The position numbers were made by a program, and so were the translations under genes. From the NCBI RefSeq assembly GCF_045862745.1, contig NZ_BQXN01000003.1:82356-146355 (forward strand): a stretch of DNA of 64,000 nt, in the 5' to 3' direction. This document shows, in pieces, positions 16,161 to 25,944 of this stretch. This DNA is from Furfurilactobacillus entadae (GTDB taxonomy: Bacteria > Bacillota > Bacilli > Lactobacillales > Lactobacillaceae). The notes beneath the pieces are model-generated. The model saw only the letters and a program-made list of their open reading frames with translations, did no database searches and had not been told where the DNA came from. Numbering within the stretch: the stretch's first letter is position 1; every line of letters starts with the position of its first letter.

Positions 16161-17458
16161 TTTGTTGAACCAGCAACCGTCGCCGTTAGTGCTGCATCAA
16201 AGGCGGCAATCGTCTTATCAATGTCCGCATCCGTATGCTTCACGGACAGGAAGTTTGTTTCAAACTGTGATGGTGCGGTGTACACACCGTTAGCCAACAA
16301 TTGTTTGTAGAACGTTGCAAAGAAATCCTGATTGCTTTCTTGCACATCATCAAAGTTATTGATCGGCCCTTCACTGAAGAAATAACTCCACATGGAGCCC
16401 ACGTGATGGGTCACTAGCGGCACGTTTAACCGGTTGGCGCTGGCTTCAAATCCTGCCAGTAACCGTGTGACCTTGGCCCCCATGTCAACGTAGTTTTGTT
16501 CCGTCAGTTGTGACAACGTCGCGATCCCAGCCGTCATTGCCAGTGGATTCCCAGATAATGTCCCAGCGTGGTACACCGAGCCAGATGGCGTAATGTCAGA
16601 CATTACGTCCTTACGACCACCAAACACCCCAACGGGAAGTCCCCCACCAACGACCTTACCTAAGGTGGTTAAGTCCGGGGTGATGCCCGTTAAGCCTTGA
16701 ACACCATGCAATCCAGCTCGAAAACCGGACATCACTTCATCAAAAATCAACAGTGAGCCGTGGTCAGTGGTCACCTGCCGCAACGTTTCAAGAAAGGCCC
16801 GTGTCCCAGGGATCACCCCCATGTTACCGGCAACGGGTTCCACAATCGCACACGCGATTTCGTCCCCAAGCCGATCAAACAGGTCAGTGACAGCTGCCAC
16901 GTCATTATAAGGAACCGTCAACGTGTCGTAAGCCAGTGGATCAGGCACACCAGGTGACTTCTTGATTCCAAACGTGGCCATCCCGGAACCTGCATCAACC
17001 AGCAATGAATCACTGTGACCATGGTAGTTCCCGATAAACTTCACGATCTTATCGCGCCCAGTCCACCCTCTGGCTAACCGAATGGCGCTCATCGTGGCTT
17101 CCGTCCCGGATGAGACCATCCGCATCATTTCCATGCTAGGCACTAGGTTTTGCACCATTTTAGCTAGCTGCGTTTCGAGCAACGTGGGCGCTCCGTAACT
17201 GGTTCCCCGTTCAACGGCAGCCTGTAACGCTTTCACCACGTGATCTTCTGCGTGGCCGAGCACGAGTGGCCCCCATGACAACACGTAGTCGATGTACTCA
17301 TTGCCATCAATATCAACAATCTTGTCGCCCTTCGCGTGGTCAATGAACAGTGGGTCACCGCCCACCTTATTAAACGCCCGGACGGGGCTGTTGACCCCGC
17401 CAGGCATGATCTTACTGGCGGCTTTAAACGCCGCAATGGACTTATCATAAACTGGCAT
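16157..17458 (-). CDS. hemL: Glutamate-1-semialdehyde 2,1-aminomutase HemL
   Basis: A 433-residue PLP enzyme that converts glutamate-1-semialdehyde to 5-aminolevulinate. Recognisable are KIMPGGVNSPVRAF near the start, the substrate-channel block VSSGTEATMSAIRLARG, and the catalytic lysine in TTLGKVVGGGLPVGVFGG near residue 265. The ATG at 17458 follows AAAGGGAG. It lies 19 bases after hemB. Confidence 0.95.
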   Translation of the reverse strand: MPVYDKSIAAFKAASKIMPGGVNSPVRAFNKVGGDPLFIDHAKGDKIVDIDGNEYIDYVLSWGPLVLGHAEDHVVKALQAAVERGTSYGAPTLLETQLAKMVQNLVPSMEMMRMVSSGTEATMSAIRLARGWTGRDKIVKFIGNYHGHSDSLLVDAGSGMATFGIKKSPGVPDPLAYDTLTVPYNDVAAVTDLFDRLGDEIACAIVEPVAGNMGVIPGTRAFLETLRQVTTDHGSLLIFDEVMSGFRAGLHGVQGLTGITPDLTTLGKVVGGGLPVGVFGGRKDVMSDITPSGSVYHAGTLSGNPLAMTAGIATLSQLTEQNYVDMGAKVTRLLAGFEASANRLNVPLVTHHVGSMWSYFFSEGPINNFDDVQESNQDFFATFYKQLLANGVYTAPSQFETNFLSVKHTDADIDKTIAAFDAALTATVAGSTK

Positions 17459-17477
17459 AGTATGTGTTTTCTCCCTT

Positions 17478-18443
17478 TTAAAGCTTCGCCGCAACGGTCT
17501 TAGCAAAGTACGTGATGATCAAATCGGCACCGGCCCGTTTCATTCCGACCAACGTTTCGTTCACGATTTTGTCTTCGTCGATCCACCCGTTTTTTGCAGC
17601 TGCTTTAATCATGGCATATTCGCCTGAAACATTGTAGGCCACTAATGGTAATTTTGTGTGGTCACGAACTTCACGCATGACATCCAAAAACGCCATCGCG
17701 GGCTTGACCATCACAAAGTCAGCCCCTTCATTTTCGTCACTGATAACTTCACGCATGGCGTCCAATCGGTTAGCAGGGTCCATTTGGTACGACTTCCGGT
17801 CACCAAATTGTGGTGCACTGTCGGCAGCTTCACGGAACGGGCCGTAAAAGGCAGACGCGTACTTCACTGCGTAAGACATGATCGGCACGTTGATGTAGCC
17901 GGCTTCATCCAAGCCAGCCCGAATGGCAGCCACGTACCCGTCCATGGCGTTTGATGGAGCGATGATGTCGGCACCCGCTGCCACTTGGCTCACGGCTGTT
18001 TTTGTAATGTACGTCAGTGATTCATCGTTTAACACTTCTTCACCACGCACGACACCACAGTGCCCTGTTGACGTATATTCACACAAACAGGTGTCTGCAA
18101 TCACCAGTAAGTCTGGGTAGGCTGCTTTAATTAAGTGGGTTGCTTGCTGAACGATTCCGTCGTCTTCCCACGCGCCAGAGCCCACTTCATCCTTATGATC
18201 TGGAATTCCGAAAAGGATGATTGCCTGCACACCGGCAGCGACAATTTCGGCCACTTCGCTCAACACTGTGTCTAAGCCAAAGTGATAAATTCCGGGCATG
18301 GAGGAAATCTCCGTTTTTCCTGTTAACCCCGCTTCCACAAAGACGGGCATGATTAAGTCCGTTTTTGCCAAGTGATTTTCGCGAACCAAATCACGCATTG
18401 CTGGTGTCATCCGTAAACGACGGTGCCGATCAAATGTTGTCAT
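17478..18443 (-). CDS. hemB: Porphobilinogen synthase HemB
   Basis: A 321-residue delta-aminolevulinate dehydratase. The zinc-binding cysteines lie in ADTCLCEYTSTGHCGVV near residue 120. The two Schiff-base lysines lie in MSYAVKYASAFYGPFREAA and MVKPAMAFLD. It condenses two 5-aminolevulinates into porphobilinogen. It overlaps the hemC stop by one base. Confidence 0.96.
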   Translation of the reverse strand: MTTFDRHRRLRMTPAMRDLVRENHLAKTDLIMPVFVEAGLTGKTEISSMPGIYHFGLDTVLSEVAEIVAAGVQAIILFGIPDHKDEVGSGAWEDDGIVQQATHLIKAAYPDLLVIADTCLCEYTSTGHCGVVRGEEVLNDESLTYITKTAVSQVAAGADIIAPSNAMDGYVAAIRAGLDEAGYINVPIMSYAVKYASAFYGPFREAADSAPQFGDRKSYQMDPANRLDAMREVISDENEGADFVMVKPAMAFLDVMREVRDHTKLPLVAYNVSGEYAMIKAAAKNGWIDEDKIVNETLVGMKRAGADLIITYFAKTVAAKL

Positions 18444-19366
18444 TAGTCTTTCTCCTCCATGGCGCCTAGAGCGCCTGCCTCAATTAATGTTGTTGCTGCT
18501 TTTTGACCAAGGTGATCATCAAGTGTGCCGTCACGCTGATCCGTAAAGACCTGCGTCCCGTCAATTGACGTGATGAGCCCGTCAAAGTGATACTGATCCG
18601 TGCCCGTTTTAACGGCAAAACCACCGATGGGATTGGTACAGTCACCACCCACCGTTCGCAAAAAGTCACGTTCAATGTGCACACACGCATGTGTCTCTGG
18701 GTCATCAATGACCGCTAATCGGGATTGAACATCTGGGTCATCTGTCCGACATTCGATCGCCATTGCGCCCTGACCCACGGCTGGCAACATAAAGTCACCA
18801 ACGGTCACCCGAAATAAGTCCGTCGGGTGGAGATCAAGCCGGTTCAACCCAGCTTCGGCAATCACGATGGCGTCCACTTCCCCCGTCCGAACGAGGTTGA
18901 CCCGTGTTTCCACGTTTCCGCGAATCGAAACGGGTTGAAGATCTGGGCGGTAGTGTCGCAATTGGCCCATCCGCCGGCTACTCCCGGTGCCGACCCGGGT
19001 GCCACTTGGCAGCTCATCAATTCCGCTGACCTTTGTGCGCGTAATTAAACAATCATAGGGGGACTCCCGTTTCGGAATCGCACTGATCATCAGGTTTTCC
19101 GGTAACCGTGGCATGACATCCTTTAGACTATGAACCGCAAAGTCAATGTCGCCCGCCAGTAATTGCCGCTCTAATTCCTTGACGAAAATGCCCTTCCCAC
19201 CAATTTTTTCCAAACTGGTTTTTCGATCAATGTCCCCCTGGGTGGTGATTTCCTTAATGGTAAACGTACACGTTGGCCATGCGGCACGTAACGCTTCGGC
19301 CACCATGGTCGTTTGGATCAACGCTAGCCGACTCCCACGCGTGCCAATCACATAATCATTTTTCAT
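18443..19366 (-). CDS. hemC: Hydroxymethylbilane synthase HemC
   Basis: A 307-residue enzyme that polymerises four porphobilinogens. Visible are GTRGSRLALIQTTMVA, KDVMPRLPENLMISAIP, GTGSSRRMGQLRHYRPDL, and the dipyrromethane-binding cysteine in RTVGGDCTNPIGGFA near residue 240. That site usually reads GGCxxPIG, so the extra Asp is a small variation. It overlaps hemA by 11 bases. Confidence 0.95.
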   Translation of the reverse strand: MKNDYVIGTRGSRLALIQTTMVAEALRAAWPTCTFTIKEITTQGDIDRKTSLEKIGGKGIFVKELERQLLAGDIDFAVHSLKDVMPRLPENLMISAIPKRESPYDCLITRTKVSGIDELPSGTRVGTGSSRRMGQLRHYRPDLQPVSIRGNVETRVNLVRTGEVDAIVIAEAGLNRLDLHPTDLFRVTVGDFMLPAVGQGAMAIECRTDDPDVQSRLAVIDDPETHACVHIERDFLRTVGGDCTNPIGGFAVKTGTDQYHFDGLITSIDGTQVFTDQRDGTLDDHLGQKAATTLIEAGALGAMEEKD

Positions 19367-20651
19367 GAGTCATTTCCTTTCGTAATTGAACTGCGCGATC
19401 AAACCCAAAAATCTCACAGAAAAAGTCGAGGTGTTCCGCCGCGTTTGGTGCCGACGAGGCATCCTTGATGTGCACGATGGGTTCCTTAATCATTTGGTTC
19501 ACGATGCTCTTCATGTGTTTGCTAATGACTTGACGCTCATGTTTATCCAGTTCTGGTAGTTTCCGCAGCAAACTTTCATACGCGTTACTTTCAATGGCCA
19601 GTGATGATTCCCGAAGATCACGAATGATTGGGACCACCGGTAATGCCCGCTGCCAGTCCGCAAACGCGTTCACGGCACTGGGCACCTGCATTTCCATGGC
19701 CGCTAACCACTGCTGCTTCAACTGCTCGTTTCCGGTCAGGATGGTTGCCAAATCATCCACGTTGGCATAGCGGTTTAACACAGGAACTGCCTCTGGTGCC
19801 ACGTTTTGAGGCACTCCTAGGTCAACAACGATCCCCGTGGTTGAAACCGGCGCTGCCGTCACCATCGTAGCCGTGACAAGTGGCTCCGTGACGCTCGCCG
19901 CCATCACCACTGCATCCGCTTCCTGAAGGAGCTGGTTTCTGTGTGCCCATGGTTTCGCCACCACGGTCTCGCTTAGTGACGCCGCCACCTGGTGAGCCGT
20001 TTCATCCGTCCGGTTCACCACATTAACGGTGGCAAAGCCCATGGTGCTGGCGTTTCGGGCCACCTGTTGACCAATCATTCCGGCCCCAACAACCAGCAGT
20101 TTCTTGCCAGTCAACGTTCCAAAATGACGTTTGATTTCATGCAGTCCCGCCTGGCTACTGGATTGTGACAGTTCACTGACGCGGTACTCCGTGTGCATTC
20201 GCTTCGCAAACGTGGTTGCTTCCTTGAATAATTCATTAAAAATCAGTCCGGTCGTGTGCACATCTTGAGCCACCGCAAACGCTGCCTTTAGCTGCCCGAG
20301 AATTTGTGGCTCACCGGCAATCATGGAGTCCAATCCAGACGCCACCCGCATGAGGTGACTGATAGCCTCCGTCTCACTACCAATGTTTACCACATCCTCA
20401 ATGGCGCTAATTTCGACGTTAAACCAGTTTGCCAAAAACCGTTTGAGGTAGTACCGCCCGGTATGTAGTTGGTCGACGACCGCATAAATTTCTGTGCGGT
20501 TACACGTCGATAAAATCACGTCTTCAAAAATGCTTTTTTCTGCTTTCAGTTCACGATCTGCCTGTCCCAGTTGGGCCGGCGAAAACGTGAACTGACCACG
20601 TTCCTGCACCGTTAAGTCACGGTAGTTTAAACTCGCGTACATGATGTACAT
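19356..20651 (-). CDS. hemA: Glutamyl-tRNA reductase HemA
   Basis: A 431-residue NADPH enzyme that commits glutamyl-tRNA to tetrapyrrole synthesis. The catalytic cysteine is in STCNRTEIYAVVD near residue 50, the nucleotide-binding motif is VVGAGMIGQQVARNA near residue 185, and a dimerisation helix closes the C-terminus. With hemL it supplies aminolevulinate by the C5 route. The C5 entry genes sit inside the cobamide operon, so tetrapyrrole flux is dedicated to B12 here. Confidence 0.95.
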   Translation of the reverse strand: MYIMYASLNYRDLTVQERGQFTFSPAQLGQADRELKAEKSIFEDVILSTCNRTEIYAVVDQLHTGRYYLKRFLANWFNVEISAIEDVVNIGSETEAISHLMRVASGLDSMIAGEPQILGQLKAAFAVAQDVHTTGLIFNELFKEATTFAKRMHTEYRVSELSQSSSQAGLHEIKRHFGTLTGKKLLVVGAGMIGQQVARNASTMGFATVNVVNRTDETAHQVAASLSETVVAKPWAHRNQLLQEADAVVMAASVTEPLVTATMVTAAPVSTTGIVVDLGVPQNVAPEAVPVLNRYANVDDLATILTGNEQLKQQWLAAMEMQVPSAVNAFADWQRALPVVPIIRDLRESSLAIESNAYESLLRKLPELDKHERQVISKHMKSIVNQMIKEPIVHIKDASSAPNAAEHLDFFCEIFGFDRAVQLRKEMTHEK

Positions 20652-20655
20652 TTAC

Positions 20656-21099
20656 TCATCCCTCTGTTCGTAACCATTTTGCTAACCGTTGCTTGAGTTG
20701 TTTGGCGGCTCGTGGTGAATGCCCCAACGTGGAAACAGTCACCAAGTATTCTGGGGTTTTGATCTGTGCTACGTTGAAAAAATCGGACGTGTCGTGATCA
20801 CTGACGTTATTGACCCACTGATCAGACGCTGCGGCGTCAACAATGGCTTGATTCAATGCGCCGTCATTTGTGGCCGCAAAAATGAGTTGAAACCCAGTCA
20901 GATCCGCTGGTTGGTACGGGCGGTTCCACCACGTTACCTGCGTGACATCAATTGTTTCAGCCAGTGTGGGACTGACCACCGTCACCGACGCGTGGGCCTG
21001 AACCAACTGGTTGATTTTACGAGCCGCGATGCGACCGCCACCAACCACCAAGACGGGGCGCTGCGCCAAGTTCAGTACGATCGGGTAGCCATCAATCAT
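20656..21099 (-). CDS. Precorrin-2 dehydrogenase (CysG N-terminal / SirC type)
   Basis: A 147-residue Rossmann protein beginning MIDGYPIVLNLAQRPVLVVGGGRIAARK, with the NAD-binding GGG loop near residue 20. NVSDHDTSDFFNVAQIK near residue 95 includes the conserved catalytic-type aspartates. It oxidises precorrin-2 to sirohydrochlorin (factor II), the substrate of CbiK. The ATG at 21099 overlaps the cbiP stop by 8 bases. No ferrochelatase domain is attached, as expected for a dehydrogenase-only form. Confidence 0.85.
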   Translation of the reverse strand: MIDGYPIVLNLAQRPVLVVGGGRIAARKINQLVQAHASVTVVSPTLAETIDVTQVTWWNRPYQPADLTGFQLIFAATNDGALNQAIVDAAASDQWVNNVSDHDTSDFFNVAQIKTPEYLVTVSTLGHSPRAAKQLKQRLAKWLRTEG

Positions 21100-22612
21100 G
21101 GTCAGCCTCTGCTTCAACCGCAGAATCGGCAAGAATTTGCTCGATCGCAGCTAGATCCACGTTGTCCTTAAACAGTTGTGCCAATTTGTCGTACTGTTCA
21201 TTTTTGTACTGACTAAGTGAAAATGGCGTTGCCTCTAGTGGCAGCAGCCCCTTTTGCACCCGCAATTGATCTAACTGCTGGCGCGTCCACTTGGTGTTAT
21301 CAAAAATGCCGTGCAGGTAGGTGCCCCAAACGGAGCCATCCGCTGTTTGAGCACCATCCAACCGGTTCACCGCTTGACCATTATTCTGAACGATCGTTAA
21401 TAACGGCGTCACCGTTGTGCCAAGGGTCGTGGTCCCCATGTGAATTTCGTAGCCCGTTACCTGCTGCTCACCACTTTGGGCAACCGCCTGGGTGGTTGTT
21501 TTCTCCCCTTGGAAGACCGTTTCGGTATCTAACAGGCCCAATCCGGCCTGTTCACTAATGGCAGACTCCACATGTTCAGGGTCACGTAACATTTTTCCCA
21601 AAATCTGGTAGCCCCCGCAAATACCAGCAATGGTGGTTCCCGCTTCATGAGCAGCATTAATTGCCGGTTCAAAGTCATCACGGCGCAGTGCCCGCAAGTC
21701 TTCGTTGGTGTTTTTACTCCCCGGAATGATCAACAAATCGGGCGTCCCGAGTGTCGCCGCCTTGGTCACATACCGCAGCGAAACGTCGGGTTGCAGTGCC
21801 AAACTGTGAAAATCCGTGAAGTTGGAAATTTTATCAAGGCAAAGCACCGCAACATCCAGGTTCTTTTGCTCATCGTACACTTGCGATTTTTCGCTCAGAC
21901 CCACGCTGTCCTCTTCGTCTAGATCCACATCACTCATCGGCAAAACGCCCAAAACGGGGACCCCGGTGAGTTCTTCAATCATTTTATTCCCTGATTCAAG
22001 GAGTGATTTATCCCCACGAAACTTGTTGATGATGATGCCCTTGATTCGGTGTTGATCTTCTTTTGGCAACAATTTGATTGTCCCGTAAATGGCGGCAAAC
22101 ACGCCGCCTTTATCAATATCAGCGACCAGAATCACCGGCGCATGGGCGACTTTCGCCATTCCCATGTTGACCAAATCATGTTCGTTCAGGTTGATTTCGG
22201 CCGGGCTTCCTGCCCCTTCCAAAACCATCACATCGTTTTCAGCAGCCAGTGAGTTGTAAATGTCTCGCACCTTATGCCGCAACTGTGGTTTGAATTCCTG
22301 GTAGGCCCGCGCGCCCATGTCGCCATAGACCCGGCCCATGATGATCACCTGTGCATCCTGATCCGTGGAGGGCTTGAGCAAAATTGGGTTCATCCGCACA
22401 TCCGGCTGGCGGCCAGCGGCTTCAGCCTGAAAGACCTGCGCCCGCCCCATTTCGGCTCCTGTTGCGGTGATAAATGAATTTAACGCCATGTTTTGGGACT
22501 TAAACGGGGCTACCCGTTGACCCCGTTGAGACAGCAAACGACATAGGCCAGCTGCGACCCAACTCTTTCCGGCATCAGACGCCGTGCCCTGAAACATAAT
22601 TGCTTGTGCCAC
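21092..22612 (-). CDS. cbiP: Cobyric acid synthase CbiP
   Basis: A 506-residue glutamine amidotransferase that amidates four side chains of adenosylcobyrinate a,c-diamide. The N-terminal P-loop-like GTASDAGKSWVAAGLCR and the C-terminal amidotransferase nucleophile in AGICGGYQILGKML are both present, followed by TYLHGIFDN. Length is normal (~500). It lies 2 bases after cbiO. Confidence 0.95.
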   Translation of the reverse strand: MAQAIMFQGTASDAGKSWVAAGLCRLLSQRGQRVAPFKSQNMALNSFITATGAEMGRAQVFQAEAAGRQPDVRMNPILLKPSTDQDAQVIIMGRVYGDMGARAYQEFKPQLRHKVRDIYNSLAAENDVMVLEGAGSPAEINLNEHDLVNMGMAKVAHAPVILVADIDKGGVFAAIYGTIKLLPKEDQHRIKGIIINKFRGDKSLLESGNKMIEELTGVPVLGVLPMSDVDLDEEDSVGLSEKSQVYDEQKNLDVAVLCLDKISNFTDFHSLALQPDVSLRYVTKAATLGTPDLLIIPGSKNTNEDLRALRRDDFEPAINAAHEAGTTIAGICGGYQILGKMLRDPEHVESAISEQAGLGLLDTETVFQGEKTTTQAVAQSGEQQVTGYEIHMGTTTLGTTVTPLLTIVQNNGQAVNRLDGAQTADGSVWGTYLHGIFDNTKWTRQQLDQLRVQKGLLPLEATPFSLSQYKNEQYDKLAQLFKDNVDLAAIEQILADSAVEAEADHD

Positions 22613-22614
22613 GA

Positions 22615-23445
22615 TTATTCCTCCTGCAGTTTCGTCAGTTGCTGTGTCAAATCAGTGTCAGCAAAAAGTGCGGCTTCATTGTTGTACAGTGGCAACCCCA
22701 ATCGTTGGTGAAGTTTGATCAACCACGGTTGTTCTAGTGAACACGCTTCTAAGCGTTTTTCATCTGCGAACACCGTTTTTTTATCACCTTCGCCAAGGAT
22801 TGTCCCCTGCTCCAATAAGTAAAAGTAATCACCGACTTCATACATAAAGTCCATGTCATGACTCGAAATGAGAATTTTTTGACCCTGAGCGGCTAACGAT
22901 TGAATGAGACTCATCATCCGTTGCTTTCCATCTGGATCAAGACCGGCTGTCGGTTCATCTAATAACAGCCACTCAGAGTGCAACACCAGGATCCCGGCAA
23001 TTGCGACCCGCTTCTTCTGGCCACCACTCAGGTACTGAACTGGCCGATCCTTCAGATCATAAATGCCCAGTTGCTTCAGCACTTGCCGAACCCGTTGATT
23101 AATTTCATCTTGTGGTAACCCCAGGTTATGCAGTGCAAACGCCACATCATCCTTCACGATGCTGTAAAACAACTGCTGCTCAGAATCCTGAAACACGATC
23201 CCGACCTTTTGGCGAAGTGCATTCAAGGACTTCTTGTCATGTTGCAATGCGTCACCATCGACCGTAATCGTGCCCCCCGTCGGCTTCAAAATCCCCACGA
23301 GGTTCAAAAACAGGGTCGACTTTCCAGAACCGTTTCGGCCCAGCAAGCCAATCACGTTTTGACCAGGGCGACCAAGTGTCACACTAACATCGTGAAGGAC
23401 CGGATGATCTTCATAAGCAAAATCAACATTTTTCAATTCAATCAT
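22615..23445 (-). CDS. cbiO: Cobalt ECF transporter ATPase CbiO
   Basis: A 276-residue ABC ATPase. Walker A is GLLGRNGSGKSTLF near residue 35, the signature is VQYLSGGQKKRVAIAG, and Walker B is LLLDEPTAGLDPDGK. With CbiM, CbiN and CbiQ it imports Co2+ for insertion by CbiK. The ATG at 23445 overlaps the cbiQ stop by 4 bases and follows GGGAGAA; a 5-codon upstream extension is less likely. Confidence 0.93.
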   Translation of the reverse strand: MIELKNVDFAYEDHPVLHDVSVTLGRPGQNVIGLLGRNGSGKSTLFLNLVGILKPTGGTITVDGDALQHDKKSLNALRQKVGIVFQDSEQQLFYSIVKDDVAFALHNLGLPQDEINQRVRQVLKQLGIYDLKDRPVQYLSGGQKKRVAIAGILVLHSEWLLLDEPTAGLDPDGKQRMMSLIQSLAAQGQKILISSHDMDFMYEVGDYFYLLEQGTILGEGDKKTVFADEKRLEACSLEQPWLIKLHQRLGLPLYNNEAALFADTDLTQQLTKLQEE

Positions 23446-24137
23446 ACGTCGTTCTCCCACACACCAAAGTCCCCAGCAAACAACTTTGCGTCCAACGCAT
23501 ACGTCATCTTTTGGTAGTTAATAATGACCTGTTCAAACAACATCTTGGCTAAAATCCCCGCTGAGTGAATGGACAAGCGCATGTTTGCATAACCAAACCG
23601 TAACTCCTGCGCTTGATAGATCTGTTCGAAGGACTCAATAAAAATAAAAATAAAGCGATACATCAACAGCGTTTCCTCAATCAATAAAATGGGGAAATGT
23701 AACCGCTGGAACAAGACAATCAACTGTTGAAACGGCGTTGTCAGTGCCAGCCAGTAGGTGCACACAATGGCCGTCAAAATTCGGGCACTTAACCGCCCAG
23801 CAACGGGCACCATGGTCTTTGCAATGCCGAGGTAATTACCAAACATGGGAATCCCCCAGTAAACTTCATGATGATTGGGTGTCACCGTAACCACAATTCC
23901 AATAATGCTCAATGCAATGAATGGTAATAAGGCATAAAACCACTTCACATATTGGTGAACCGTAATGTGAACAACGTGAACCGTGGCCCACATGACGATT
24001 GGAAGAACAATCAGTTTTAGCCAGATAATGGGTTGAAACGCAATGACCATTCCGACTAACCACAGCAACGCTTTCCATTCCGGCCGCCAAGAAGCCAGAT
24101 CATTGCGGTATGCATATTTATCAATTGTAAGCATCAA
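23442..24137 (-). CDS. cbiQ: Cobalt ECF transporter transmembrane component CbiQ
   Basis: A 231-residue EcfT-type protein. It opens TIDKYAYRNDLASWRPEWKA, a common CbiQ N-terminus, and has about five hydrophobic segments. The coupling helices near the C-terminus carry the Ala-Arg type motifs (AQELRFGYANMRLSI region) that contact the ATPase. Order cbiM-N-Q-O is canonical. Confidence 0.92.
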   Translation of the reverse strand: MMLTIDKYAYRNDLASWRPEWKALLWLVGMVIAFQPIIWLKLIVLPIVMWATVHVVHITVHQYVKWFYALLPFIALSIIGIVVTVTPNHHEVYWGIPMFGNYLGIAKTMVPVAGRLSARILTAIVCTYWLALTTPFQQLIVLFQRLHFPILLIEETLLMYRFIFIFIESFEQIYQAQELRFGYANMRLSIHSAGILAKMLFEQVIINYQKMTYALDAKLFAGDFGVWENDV

Positions 24138-24143
24138 AATGCC

Positions 24144-24482
24144 TCAGTTCGCTGTTTTATCGTCATCCGTTTTTGCCTCGTGCTTTTGGCGTTCCACACG
24201 TTTACCGTGGGCATTTCCGATGACATACGCAATAATTCCCGTTCCCAAACTTCCTTGAAGTGTGAATAGCAGACTTTCAATTTCACCCGACGGTGGCGTC
24301 CACAATGGGTGGGCCCATGGCTTATACCCGGGATCCAGCTTCTTAATCATGGCCGTTCCCTGATCGTCACTTCCACCGAACTCGCCGCCTTTAGCAACAA
24401 CAAACGGGACAACGATTAAAATGATGACCAGGATCAGCAAAATAATGTTTTGTTTCGTGCGCGATTTGTTGTTGTTGTTCAT
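24144..24482 (-). CDS. cbiN: Cobalt ECF transporter auxiliary component CbiN
   Basis: A 112-residue protein with two membrane segments (residues ~11-30 and ~75-90) flanking an outside loop that contains FGGSDDQGTAMIKKLDPGYKP, which is typical of CbiN. The start at 24482 (MNNNNKSRTKQN) overlaps the cbiM stop by 4 bases. The charged C-terminus is cytoplasmic. CbiN helps load metal into CbiM. Confidence 0.92.
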   Translation of the reverse strand: MNNNNKSRTKQNIILLILVIILIVVPFVVAKGGEFGGSDDQGTAMIKKLDPGYKPWAHPLWTPPSGEIESLLFTLQGSLGTGIIAYVIGNAHGKRVERQKHEAKTDDDKTAN

Positions 24483-25234
24483 GACAGAGCACTTTCCTTC
24501 CATAAATCGTTGTTTAAGATCAGGTTGTAAATGATCACCGTCAGGAACCCTTCAGCGATGGCTAACGGAATTTGGGTGATGGCAAAAATCCCCAAGAACT
24601 TCACAACGGAACCAAAGATCCCGGTGTGCGGATCAGGGTAAACGACCCCTAGTTGAAACGACGTCGTGATGTACGTGGACCAGTCAGCCAACATGGCACA
24701 TAAGAACAGTGAAACCGAACGACTAACGTTTAACTTTCGGCATAATTTCCAGACAAGAAAGCCAACAATGGGGCCGACGATCGTCATGGAGAATTCGTTC
24801 GCACCCAACGTGGTTAAGCCACCATGCGCTAACAGTAAGGCTTGGAATAAGAGCACAATCACCCCAAGAACGGCCATGACCCCAGGGCCAAACATCACGG
24901 TCCCCAGACCTACACCCGTTGGATGTGAACATGAACCCGTAACGGATGGCATTTTCAGTGATGATAGAACGAACACGAACGCCCCACACAGTGCCAGCAT
25001 TACCTTGGCATTTTGTTGGCTTGAGGTCACAATGACCTTCATCCGGTACAATCCGTAAATGAAGAATGGCGCACTCACAGCAAACCAGAAGATGCACCAC
25101 ATTGGTGGGAGCATCCCTTCCATGATGTGCATGGCAAATGCGTCAATGTTACTGCCGAACGTAAAGTAGACGGCAAACAACACGGAAAGCACTGCCAGCC
25201 GAAGTTTCCCCTGACGATTTAACTTGCTGATCAT
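24479..25234 (-). CDS. cbiM: Cobalt ECF transporter substrate-specific component CbiM
   Basis: A 251-residue membrane protein. A signal-like segment covers residues 1-34 and would be removed to expose Met35-His36 (AMHIMEGMLPPMWC), the N-terminal metal ligand of CbiM/NikM proteins. Later conserved histidines appear in GSCSHPTGVGLGTVMFGP. Co2+ rather than Ni2+ specificity is assigned by location among cobamide genes. Confidence 0.93.
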   Translation of the reverse strand: MISKLNRQGKLRLAVLSVLFAVYFTFGSNIDAFAMHIMEGMLPPMWCIFWFAVSAPFFIYGLYRMKVIVTSSQQNAKVMLALCGAFVFVLSSLKMPSVTGSCSHPTGVGLGTVMFGPGVMAVLGVIVLLFQALLLAHGGLTTLGANEFSMTIVGPIVGFLVWKLCRKLNVSRSVSLFLCAMLADWSTYITTSFQLGVVYPDPHTGIFGSVVKFLGIFAITQIPLAIAEGFLTVIIYNLILNNDLWKESALS

Positions 25235-25944
25235 GATGCCACGTCCTTTTTAATTAATAGCGTTGTGAAATACGTGAGTTCTTCGGTCCCGGTCATGTCC
25301 GTGAGCCGTTGAATGCTTTGATCAGCTAACGACACGTTAGTGACCAGCACCGCGTGATCCAATAAGTTCAGTTGTGATAAGAAGGTGTACACATCCGCAA
25401 AGGCCACTTTGATTTTCATGATCACAATGTTGTCATGCTGTAAAATGGCTTGCTTGAGTTTGGGAAATCCTGCCGTGGCTGGCATGATGCATAATGATTC
25501 TTCGTCACACATCAGTGGTTGGCCGACCGTGGCGGCCAACTGTGAATATGAAGCAACCCCCGCCATTAACGTGACTGGGACCCGCTCGTTTAGTAGCGTC
25601 ACGATGTAAGAAACCGTGCTGTAAACCGCTGGATCACCCAGGGTCAACATCCCGACGTTGGCTCCGGCGTCAATATCCAGAACCATTTCATCAGCAATGA
25701 CCGTCAGCGCAGCTGTCCGACGATCGCGATTTCGCGTCATCGGAAACAGCCGTTGTTTAATCGTGATGCCCATTGGTAAGTACGGCTGGGCAATGGATTC
25801 TGCCAAGCTCGGTTGATCATCCTTTGCAATCGGAACGTACAAAACATCCAACCGTTTTAGTGCCTTAACCACCTTAATGGTCAGCAAGTTGCTATCACCA
25901 GGACCAACACCGATCCCGTAAAACCGTCCCCGTGAATTAGTCAT
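25231..25944 (-). CDS. cbiL: Cobalt-factor II C20-methyltransferase CbiL
   Basis: A 237-residue SAM-dependent methyltransferase of the tetrapyrrole methylase family. The N-terminal GIGVGPGDSNLLTIKVVKAL motif and the TLGDPAVYSTVSYIV block near residue 95 are diagnostic. It methylates C20 of cobalt-sirohydrochlorin. The start at MTNSRGRFYG overlaps the cbiK stop by 8 bases. Confidence 0.93.
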   Translation of the reverse strand: MTNSRGRFYGIGVGPGDSNLLTIKVVKALKRLDVLYVPIAKDDQPSLAESIAQPYLPMGITIKQRLFPMTRNRDRRTAALTVIADEMVLDIDAGANVGMLTLGDPAVYSTVSYIVTLLNERVPVTLMAGVASYSQLAATVGQPLMCDEESLCIMPATAGFPKLKQAILQHDNIVIMKIKVAFADVYTFLSQLNLLDHAVLVTNVSLADQSIQRLTDMTGTEELTYFTTLLIKKDVAS